From positions 1-63,998 of the forward strand of contig JASHOJ010000180.1 of assembly GCA_030041155.1 (NCBI GenBank): DNA of 63,998 nucleotides, written 5' to 3'. A program made the position numbers and the translations under genes. This document shows positions 47,513 through 53,512 of the stretch, piece by piece. Within the stretch, counting starts at the first letter, position 1; every line of letters begins with the position of its first letter. A model generated the notes under the pieces. It made no database searches. It was given only the letters and a program-made list of their open reading frames with translations, and was not told the DNA's origin. This DNA comes from Candidatus Binataceae bacterium (GTDB lineage Bacteria > Desulfobacterota > Binatia > Binatales > Binataceae).

Positions 47513-47989
47513 GTGCCTCCTCCGAGCATTAAAGGCGCGGGAACAGCCGAGCTACGTGCGACGACCCATCGCTACCCAGTCGATTGCCAAAGCGCTTGTA
47601 GGGTGTGTCGATGAAGCCCAGACATCTCCTGCTTACTGGTAGAGACGTTGCTACTATCGTTCACTTTAGTGCTGTATTGCACTTTTTAAGTCGGCATCTA
47701 GCACTTAAGAGCTGTATTGTCAAGTGGCTAATACGTACAGAATCGGGCAATTTGCGGAGCATCAGCCTTACAAGTCGGGGGTCGCAGGTTCGAAACCTGC
47801 ACCGCCCACCAATCTTTTTTCCGTCTTCCCACCGCTCGTGTCCGTAAGAGGTGTCATCAGCTTCAGACCTGATCGATTTTTAACGAGCAGCAGTCAGTTC
47901 AGCCGCGCTCTTTGACTTTATTCTGACCCCACGATAGACGATCTGCATCTCCGAGCGATGGCTCTTGTGCGGCTATCGATGGCGCGCAG
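47513..47989. other. Right end of the islet and junction, no gene
   Basis: Holds the promoter region of the giant secreted protein, then an AT-rich stretch with two copies of GCTGTATTG (about 47672 and 47711), then the tRNA-Val 3' fragment (47758-47813) with a T-run after it. No reading frame has coding character. Confidence 0.6.
47758..47813 (+). repeat. Right direct repeat: tRNA-Val 3' half fragment, attR-like
   Basis: Copy of bases 42999-43054 with three mismatches. It keeps the TAC anticodon loop, T-arm, 3' acceptor strand and CCA but has no 5' acceptor strand or D-arm, so it cannot form a working tRNA. It marks the far boundary of the islet. Confidence 0.9.
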
Positions 47990-48757
47990 TTGCATCTCCG
48001 CAGCCATGTTCCGACGCCTAATCCTGCCATTGGCTACCGGCGATCTGAGGTCCTGACCCGATTGCACATCCTGATTGGTATCGTAGCGGTTTTCGTTCTG
48101 CTCATTATCCTGAGCGCGTTCGGGAAAGCTCAACAAAACAAGGCTGAGATCGCCGCGCGCCCCGCTCGCGCGCAGAAGATGATCGATGAGGCGCGAAAGT
48201 TCTTCGATCAGATCGAGTATGACGGCGCAATTCCCGAGGTCGAGGCGCTCCACCTAAACCTTCAGTCCGGCGAGTTCGTCACCCTTCGAGAATCCCCGGT
48301 GAAGCTAGCGGGTTTCAGAACCGTTCACGTGGCGGTCGATGATCGGGGCCGCGAAAAGCCCCCGCAGCTCGGATTCGGACCCGCAAAATGGGAGGAACGG
48401 CGCGCTTCCACCGTCTCTCTGCTCGGAACCGGGGACTTGTATCTGACCAACTCCCGCTTGATCTTCCTTAGCGGCGATCAGGATATCTCGATCTCCGCCA
48501 AGAGCGTGTACGCGATGAAAGCGAGCTTTATTTCTTTCAATCTTTCCAGCAAAGAATCGCCTACCCCGCTTCATTTCATTGTGAAAAACCCGATTATCTG
48601 GACCCTGATGCTCAAGTGGGCGAGTTCCGGCCAGCTAAAGTCGGCGAAACTCGATCCGGGCACTCACTTTCATCTGGACGCCTCGGCAGGCGATGATGAA
48701 TGGAAACTCGATTTTTCAATGCGCAGCGATGATACCAAAACTCCATCGGCGCGCTGA
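47990..48757 (+). CDS. Single-pass membrane protein with PH-like domain, function unknown
   Basis: Up to 255 residues. A hydrophobic helix (about 27-44: LHILIGIVAVFVLLIILSAF) is followed by a basic/acidic helical linker, then a beta-rich domain with GTGDLYLTNSRLIFLSGDQDISISAKSVYAM. That segment has the bacterial PH/GRAM-like pattern in which a strand of the form GxLxLTNxRLIF precedes a charged loop. These domains often bind lipids or peptides at the membrane. The start is uncertain: 47990 is TTG, and another TTG at 48062 with GAGG upstream would place the membrane helix at the very N-terminus, which looks more natural. First gene outside the islet. Confidence 0.6.
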   Translation: MHLRSHVPTPNPAIGYRRSEVLTRLHILIGIVAVFVLLIILSAFGKAQQNKAEIAARPARAQKMIDEARKFFDQIEYDGAIPEVEALHLNLQSGEFVTLRESPVKLAGFRTVHVAVDDRGREKPPQLGFGPAKWEERRASTVSLLGTGDLYLTNSRLIFLSGDQDISISAKSVYAMKASFISFNLSSKESPTPLHFIVKNPIIWTLMLKWASSGQLKSAKLDPGTHFHLDASAGDDEWKLDFSMRSDDTKTPSAR

Positions 48758-48863
48758 TCGCCGCTCGCATCCGCGCCACACTCTCCCATAAATGCGCTAA
48801 ACTGCCGCCTCTGCGGACGCGCTGAGCTAAAAGAATCGTCCGCAAACCCGGGGAGGAAGCCTT

Positions 48864-49265
48864 ATGCAAGGGTTCAAACAATTTCTGCTGCGAGGCAACG
48901 TCGTCGATATGGCGGTCGGAATCGTGGTTGGAGCGGCGTTCGGAACCGTGGTGTCCTCGTTCGTGAAGGATCTTCTGACGCCGTTTCTTGCCGCGATTGT
49001 ACGCAAGCCCGATTTTTCCTCGATCGCGTTTACGATCAACAAAAGTCAGTTTCTAATCGGCGACTTCGTCAACGCGATCGTCTCGTTCGTTTTGATCGCC
49101 GCGGCCGTTTACTTCGCGGTTGTCCTGCCGGTCAATACGCTGGTCTCGCGGATGCATCACCAGCCGCCCGCCGATCTGACCACCAAGAAATGTCCCGAAT
49201 GCATCAGCGAAATTCCGATCGAAGCCAAGCGATGCAAATTCTGCACGTCGCCGCAGACCGCCTGA
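48864..49265 (+). CDS. mscL: Large-conductance mechanosensitive channel MscL with C-terminal zinc-ribbon-like tail
   Basis: A 133-residue MscL. The amphipathic N-terminus MQGFKQFLLRGNVVDMAVGIVVGAAFG leads into the pore helix TM1 (VVDMAVGIVVGAAFGTVVSSFVKD), and TM2 is FVNAIVSFVLIAAAVYFAVVLPV. It opens under membrane tension to release solutes during hypo-osmotic shock. Instead of the usual charged helical bundle, the C-terminus holds CPEC-x9-KRCKFC, a four-cysteine zinc-ribbon pattern found in some MscL branches. GGGGAGGAAGCC precedes the ATG. Confidence 0.92.
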   Translation: MQGFKQFLLRGNVVDMAVGIVVGAAFGTVVSSFVKDLLTPFLAAIVRKPDFSSIAFTINKSQFLIGDFVNAIVSFVLIAAAVYFAVVLPVNTLVSRMHHQPPADLTTKKCPECISEIPIEAKRCKFCTSPQTA

Positions 49266-49364
49266 AGCGATACGACCGACCGGAGACCCGCGGCGGGCGC
49301 CGGCGCGCCTACCTGCCTCGATTGTCGGGGAATGCTAAGATTTACGCAGCCGGGGGTCTCATTA

Positions 49365-50654
49365 ATGCGGAGCGACAACGGCAAACAGCAAACTTTGGCG
49401 ATTCTTGTGGGCGGCGGTCCTGCGCCGGGAATCAACGGCGTTATAGCCGCCGCCACGATTGAAGCTATAAACTGCGGCCTTTCCGTGCTCGGCCTGCGCG
49501 ACGGCTATCGATGGATCGCCGAGGGCGACACCGGCCACACCGCGGCGCTCAGAATTTCCGACGTAAGCAGAATTCATTTCACCGGCGGCTCGATCCTGCG
49601 CACCTCGCGAGTAAATCCCGCGCGCGACGAGGCAACGCTGGACCGCACTATCGGCGCGCTCGATACGATGGGGGTCCGCTATCTCGTATGTATCGGCGGA
49701 GACGACACGACTTATGGCGCGGCGAGAATCGCCGAGCGCTCGGGCGGCAGAATCGGCGTCGCCACCGTCCCAAAAACAATCGACAACGATCTTCCGCTAC
49801 CCGATAACGCGCCGACTTTCGGATTTGAAACCGCGCGCGCGGTCGGCACCTCGATTATCGAGGCGCTGATGGAAGACGCGCGCACGACCCGCCGATGGTA
49901 TCTGGCGGTCACGATGGGCCGGAAATCGGGTTCGCTCGCGCTCAGCATGTGCAAATCCGCCGGCGCGACACTGGCGGTTATCCCCGAGGAATTTCGCGGC
50001 GAGCAGCTCGAAATCGCCACCGTGGTCGACACTATCGTCGGCGCGATCATCAAGCGGCGCGCCGCGGGACGCGAGGACGGAGTCGCCGTGGTCGCCGAGG
50101 GCGTCGCGGAGCGAATCGATCCGAACGCGCTGGTCGACGGCCCTAATCTCCAGCATGACGCTTACGGCCACGTGCGGCTGCGCGATCTCTCGTTTGGAAC
50201 CCTGCTGCGTGCGCAGGTGCGGTCCGCGCTGCTCGATATCGGTGCCGAGATCACGGTGGTGAGCAAAGATATCGGCTACGAGTTGCGATGCGCCAAGCCG
50301 GTGCCATTCGACGCCGACTATACGCGCACCCTTGGGTACGGGGCGGTGCGCTATCTATTGCGCGGAGGCTCGGGCGCCCTTATCGCGATCGCGGGCGGAC
50401 ATGTCACTCCGGTCAACTTCGCGGATCTCGTCGATCCGGCAACCGGACGAGTCAGGGTGCGGATGGTTGACGTGTCGGCTGAGTCTTACCAGGTCGCGCG
50501 CTCATACATGATTCGGCTCGAACCCGGCGATCTCGAGGAACCGGCGCTCTCGCGGCTTGCGGCGCATACCAATCTCTCGCCCGAGCAATTCAAGGCGCGT
50601 TTCGGCCCTCCGGTCGCCGTGACCGGCAACGCAAGCGCGCTGCACGCGTTTTAG
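49365..50654 (+). CDS. 6-phosphofructokinase, pyrophosphate-dependent type
   Basis: A 429-residue PFK family protein. The N-terminus LAILVGGGPAPGINGVI binds the phosphate donor. Two diagnostic motifs indicate pyrophosphate rather than ATP: CIGGDDTTYGA has Asp where ATP enzymes have Gly (GGDGS), and PKTIDND has Lys where ATP enzymes have Gly (PGTIDND). MGRKSGSLAL binds fructose-6-phosphate. It would interconvert fructose-6-phosphate and fructose-1,6-bisphosphate reversibly with PPi. Start ATG 49365 follows GGGGGT; ATG 49332 (eleven residues earlier) is possible. Pairs conceptually with the H+-pyrophosphatase at 34-36 kb. Confidence 0.88.
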   Translation: MRSDNGKQQTLAILVGGGPAPGINGVIAAATIEAINCGLSVLGLRDGYRWIAEGDTGHTAALRISDVSRIHFTGGSILRTSRVNPARDEATLDRTIGALDTMGVRYLVCIGGDDTTYGAARIAERSGGRIGVATVPKTIDNDLPLPDNAPTFGFETARAVGTSIIEALMEDARTTRRWYLAVTMGRKSGSLALSMCKSAGATLAVIPEEFRGEQLEIATVVDTIVGAIIKRRAAGREDGVAVVAEGVAERIDPNALVDGPNLQHDAYGHVRLRDLSFGTLLRAQVRSALLDIGAEITVVSKDIGYELRCAKPVPFDADYTRTLGYGAVRYLLRGGSGALIAIAGGHVTPVNFADLVDPATGRVRVRMVDVSAESYQVARSYMIRLEPGDLEEPALSRLAAHTNLSPEQFKARFGPPVAVTGNASALHAF

Positions 50655-50667
50655 CCCTATCGCCTTT

Positions 50668-50717
50668 TTGTCATTCCCGCACCTCACTCACGCGAGCGAG
50701 CTGGTTGTCATTCCCGC
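50668..50717 (+). repeat. Two direct copies of a 13-base extragenic motif
   Basis: TTGTCATTCCCGC occurs at 50668-50680 and 50705-50717. A perfect inverted copy lies at 51251-51263, on the other side of the PPOX-like gene. The motif resembles dispersed extragenic repeats seen in many GC-rich genomes. Confidence 0.55.
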
Positions 50718-50751
50718 GTGTCCGCGAGTGGGTCGCCGCGCAAGGAAAGGC

Positions 50752-51198
50752 CTAATACTTGCCGCCCAGTTTGCTGTGATCCCAGGTGGCGATCTTTTTC
50801 GGCACCACCTTGAGAATCACTCGCTTGCTCACGATCGATTCCGGAATCTCGACATCGCCGGCCGTCTCGCGGCCGCGTATCGCCTTCATCATCTCGTTCA
50901 CCGATTTTGGATCGTCGATAATTTCGCACTCGCCGCGGATCATCACGCCGCGCAACTGCGAATAGTTGCGCCCCGCCTCTGCCATCACCGCCACCTTCGG
51001 ATTGCGCCGGATATTCATCACCTTCTGCGCCTTCCCGTAAGAGCTCATCAGGATCGCGCCGTCGCGCGCGATAAAGTTCATCGCGACCAGATGCGGATAT
51101 CCGTGCTGATCGATAGTGGCGAGCGAAACCTTGCGCGCTTCGGCCAGGAACGCGGCCTGCTCCTCCGGCGTGAGCTGAATCTGATTGCGCTTGTTCAT
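50752..51198 (-). CDS. Pyridoxamine 5'-phosphate oxidase-like / F420-dependent split-barrel protein
   Basis: A 148-residue split-barrel protein with the order SLATIDQHGYPHLVAMNFIARDGAILMSSYGKAQKVMNIRRNPKVAVMAEAG and C-terminal KIATWDHSKLG. This is the TIGR03618/Rv1155-like pattern. It is more complete than the copy at 28.2 kb and from a different subgroup. The electron donor is likely F420H2 or FMN; the substrate is unknown. ACAGGAGCAGCC precedes the ATG. It stands alone between inverted copies of a 13-base repeat. Confidence 0.85.
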   Translation of the reverse strand: MNKRNQIQLTPEEQAAFLAEARKVSLATIDQHGYPHLVAMNFIARDGAILMSSYGKAQKVMNIRRNPKVAVMAEAGRNYSQLRGVMIRGECEIIDDPKSVNEMMKAIRGRETAGDVEIPESIVSKRVILKVVPKKIATWDHSKLGGKY

Positions 51199-51250
51199 TT
51201 GGCTGCTCCTGTAACTTCAGGATTCCTCGCGCGCCGGACAAGGCAGACGC

Positions 51251-51263
51251 GCGGGAATGACAA
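51251..51263 (-). repeat. Inverted copy of the 13-base extragenic motif
   Basis: GCGGGAATGACAA is the exact reverse complement of the motif at 50668 and 50705. Together they bracket the PPOX-like gene. Confidence 0.55.
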
Positions 51264-51296
51264 AACCGAGTTGCCTTGCAGAGGTTGCGGCCTTTG

Positions 51297-51890
51297 CTAA
51301 TGCTTGCGCAGTCCGGCGGCGTCGAGGCGGTTCTCAAGCACGCCGATTCGATCGTGTCCCCAGAAGGGCTCGCCCTCGAACACGAAAATCGGCACTCCGA
51401 AGATATGGTCCTCCGCCGCTTCGCGCTGCGCGTGGTCGTACGCCTCAGCGCCCTCGCCTTCCAGATAACCGCGATACTCCGCCGCATTCATCCCAAGGCT
51501 CTCGATAAGCTTCGCCACCGCGTTCGGATCGTCGGCTTCAAACTCGCGCTTGAAAAACAACTCGAACGCCCTGCGGCTGTAGTCGATCAGGCGCCCACGC
51601 GACTCGGCGAACAGGCCGCCGACAAGCGCCACGCGCGTGTCATAAACCTTCAGCGGGCCGCGGATCACGATTCCGCGCGGCTTCGCCCACCGCCGCGCGT
51701 CCAGGTACGAATAACGCGCCTTGTATTCAGAATAGACGCTGCGCTCGCCCTTGCCTTTGATCCGAAGCTGAAACGGAATCCATCGAAGGCGCACGTTGTA
51801 GCGCTCTTCGAGCGCGAAGGCGGGATCGAAAGCTAGGAACGCGAACGGACTCTTATAGTCCGAGTACATTTTGACTTCCCGCGCCGCCAT
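51297..51890 (-). CDS. DsbA-fold protein of the 2-hydroxychromene-2-carboxylate isomerase / kappa GST type
   Basis: A 197-residue thioredoxin-fold protein with an inserted helical domain. The N-terminus VKMYSDYKSPFAFLAFDPAFALEERY carries Ser in place of the DsbA cysteine pair, as in the isomerase and kappa-class glutathione transferases. The C-terminal part has the cis-Pro loop FGVPIFVFEGEPFWGHDRIGVLE. It may isomerise aromatic breakdown products using glutathione, but the substrate is unknown. It lies on the minus strand near the MaoC-like gene, with no obvious operon link. Confidence 0.83.
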   Translation of the reverse strand: MAAREVKMYSDYKSPFAFLAFDPAFALEERYNVRLRWIPFQLRIKGKGERSVYSEYKARYSYLDARRWAKPRGIVIRGPLKVYDTRVALVGGLFAESRGRLIDYSRRAFELFFKREFEADDPNAVAKLIESLGMNAAEYRGYLEGEGAEAYDHAQREAAEDHIFGVPIFVFEGEPFWGHDRIGVLENRLDAAGLRKH

Positions 51891-51949
51891 CGTGGATGCG
51901 TCCCCGCTATCTCATGAAGTCCCGCGTGTACTGATACATTTCCGTTCGC

Positions 51950-52417
51950 TTACTTTACGTACAAAAAGATACCCTCGCAGATGAGCGCCGGCTTGTCGTT
52001 GCCCACCACGTGCACCACCGTCTCTTGCGTTACTTGAGTGCCCTGCGGCCGCGGGTCGACCGCGATAATTCGCGAACGCGCATGCACGCTCGCTCCGGCG
52101 GGAACCGGTGAGATGAAGCGCAGCTTGTTCGCGCCGTAGTTCACGACGTTACGCTGCCCGATCACCTTCCAATCGGTGTCGGTCTCGAACGCCGGCAGAA
52201 GGCTAAGCGTCAAGAATCCGTGCGCGACCGGTCCGCCAAACGGGCTTTCGCGCTTGCATCGCTCCACATCGATATGAATCCACTGATGGTCTCCCGTAAC
52301 GTCGGCGAACCGATTGATTTTCTCCTGCGTCACCGCAATCGGCTTGCTCCACGGACCAAACTCCTGGCTTACCTTCCCGCGCAGTTTCTCGACATCATCA
52401 AACCGGATGTTCTCCAT
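51950..52417 (-). CDS. MaoC family (R)-specific enoyl-CoA hydratase-like protein
   Basis: A 155-residue hotdog-fold protein. The hydratase-2 motif ADVTGDHQWIHIDVERC contains the catalytic Asp and His. PFGGPVAHGFLTLSLLPA forms the second conserved block. The closest group is NodN/MaoC-like dehydratases that hydrate trans-enoyl-CoA esters, for instance in polyhydroxyalkanoate or fatty-acid pathways. GGAG lies seven bases before ATG 52417. It follows the nitrate-reductase-associated gene on the same strand with a 53-base gap. Confidence 0.9.
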   Translation of the reverse strand: MENIRFDDVEKLRGKVSQEFGPWSKPIAVTQEKINRFADVTGDHQWIHIDVERCKRESPFGGPVAHGFLTLSLLPAFETDTDWKVIGQRNVVNYGANKLRFISPVPAGASVHARSRIIAVDPRPQGTQVTQETVVHVVGNDKPALICEGIFLYVK

Positions 52418-52470
52418 CGCGTACTCCGCTGTTTTGGTTTGGAAACCGTTAGAGTTGTATGCTGGCCGCC

Positions 52471-52935
52471 TTACCTTAGTCCGGCACGCGGCAGGATTTC
52501 TTTAAGCGCCGCCACAAGCTTGGGGCCGGGAGCATCGGTGTCGCCGAGCTTTGTCAGCGCGTAACGCTCGTCCACGTCGAGCGAGTCCCATTCGCGCTGC
52601 GCAAGCGCCACGCCTGCCGCCTTCGCGTTGGCGACCAGCCGCACGGGCGGAATCGGCGCCGGGTCGGCTGCGATACGCGTCGAATCGGGAAGTTCCTTGG
52701 GCCGCTCGCCGCATCTAGTAATCGTCGCCTCTTCCACAAAGATCCTGAGCGCCTCGCGCTCGTCGGCCGACTCGATGGGCGCGTGACAGATCATCAAGCG
52801 CTCGCCTTGGCCGAGCCTTCGCCACTGCGCGAGGCTGACCTTGAGCGCGATTGCGTCGAGTTTGCGCCGCGCCGCCATCGGCACGCAATCGGGCGCGCAT
52901 TGAAAGAAAGGTTCGAACTCAAATTTCCGATACAT
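52471..52935 (-). CDS. Nitrate reductase-associated protein family member
   Basis: A 154-residue soluble protein. The opening KFEFEPFFQCAPDCVPMAARRKLDAIALKVSLAQWRRL matches the small family annotated as nitrate reductase associated protein: FEFE at the start, then PM.(V/A)R.KLD and (K)SL.QW. The C-terminal half contains WDSLDVDERYALTKLG, a second copy of the helix pattern seen in WRRLGQGERLMICH, so it may be a duplicated fold. No nitrate reductase or molybdopterin gene is near, and the family function is poorly known. It ends 53 bases before the MaoC-like gene. Confidence 0.65.
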   Translation of the reverse strand: MYRKFEFEPFFQCAPDCVPMAARRKLDAIALKVSLAQWRRLGQGERLMICHAPIESADEREALRIFVEEATITRCGERPKELPDSTRIAADPAPIPPVRLVANAKAAGVALAQREWDSLDVDERYALTKLGDTDAPGPKLVAALKEILPRAGLR

Positions 52936-53135
52936 CGCGGCCCCTCGAGACGCACGCTAAAGCGCATGCGTCCTCAAGCAGCAGCCTAGGGTCCCGCCTC
53001 TCGCCACGCAACCGCCCGAGCATTTCGTGCTCTGCCTATCGATATTTCGGGTTCTCCCCGAGCCAGGGATTTCGTTCGCAGTCGGAACCGGAGCGATCGG
53101 GCATCACGCAATTGAACGGATCTACGCGCTAACAA

Positions 53136-53156
53136 GGTTCAGTAGGAGTGGAACGG
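53136..53156 (-). repeat. Copy c of spaced motif GTTCCA-N5/6-TGAAC
   Basis: On the minus strand: CCGTTCCACTCCTACTGAAC, followed by CTTGTTAG. It lies about 200 bases before the start of the nitrate-reductase-associated gene. Related to copies at 53373 and 55514. Confidence 0.45.
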
Positions 53157-53183
53157 ATGCGGAGCGCTCCCGAAAATATGCAC

Positions 53184-53221
53184 AAAAAAAGACGGCTGCG
53201 GTTGTGTCGTACCGCAGCCGC
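53184..53221 (-). terminator. Rho-independent terminator, minus strand
   Basis: CGGCTGCGG and CCGCAGCCG form the stem, with TCT7 following on the minus strand (A-run at 53184-53190). It is too far from the barrel gene, which has its own hairpin at 53450, so it may end a separate short transcript. Confidence 0.75.
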
Positions 53222-53372
53222 CGTACTTTCAAGCCCGGATCAGGTCGCGAGGTTCGTAGTCGGCGGATGTCCGGGCGGGGCGGCCCAAACTCACCAACGG
53301 CTGAACGGGAATCATCGGTGAGTTCTTTTGCCGTCCGGCAGAGGGATGAGCCGTTGCGGATCAACCTCTGAC

Positions 53373-53400
53373 TGTTAGGCGTTCAAAAGCATGGAACGGG
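53373..53400 (-). repeat. Copy b of spaced motif
   Basis: On the minus strand, CCCGTTCCATGC then TTTTGAACGCCTAACA. It matches the copy at 55514-55541 at 22 of 28 positions. It lies just upstream of a structured, terminator-ended stretch. Confidence 0.45.
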
Positions 53401-53449
53401 TGGAGCTTTTGTCGCGGAACGCGCGTGCATTCGCGCGCAAGATCAAAGC

Positions 53450-53489
53450 ACGACGGCGGCCGAGCGCATCGCGCCCCGGCCGCCGTCGT
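53450..53489 (-). terminator. Long GC-rich hairpin after the barrel gene, probable terminator
   Basis: Twelve-base arms ACGACGGCGGCC and GGCCGCCGTCGT flank a 16-base loop, 24 bases after the DUF1302 gene stop. The T-run is short (CTTTG), so termination strength is unclear. Confidence 0.55.
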
Positions 53490-53512
53490 AATGAATCATC
53501 TGATAGCGTCGA

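Larger units (their letters stand above)
43053..47813. mobile_element. tRNA-Val-associated genomic islet (4.76 kb), no integrase seen
   Basis: The segment is bounded by tRNA-Val and by a 56-base direct copy of the tRNA 3' half at its far end. It carries essentially one gene, the giant secreted G8-type protein on the minus strand. Codon use is visibly less GC-rich than in the clp-lon core beside it and the spacer before 47758 is AT-rich. No tyrosine recombinase, transposase or excisionase gene is detectable, so mobility would need an enzyme in trans, or the element is a remnant. Acquisition by transfer is inference from the repeats and composition. Confidence 0.75.
52936..53512. other. Intergenic region, 577 bases, with repeats and two hairpins
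   Basis: Holds two copies of a spaced motif (GTTCA-N5/6-TGGAAC, at 53136 and 53373), a minus-strand terminator hairpin at 53184-53221, a stem AACTCACC/GGTGAGTT at 53288-53324 and the long hairpin 53450-53489. The candidate reading frame here (53122-53364, minus) starts with TTG, has no family similarity and ends through the terminator, so it is not called. A small non-coding transcript from about 53370 to 53184 is possible. Confidence 0.5.

Noticed and set aside
47758..47813. Second tRNA-Val gene
   Set aside because: It lacks the 5' acceptor strand and D-arm, so it is a fragment, not a gene.
53122..53364. 80-codon minus-strand frame with AGAGG before a TTG
   Set aside because: No similarity, rich in Arg, and its end passes through the terminator hairpin; noted only as part of a possible RNA.
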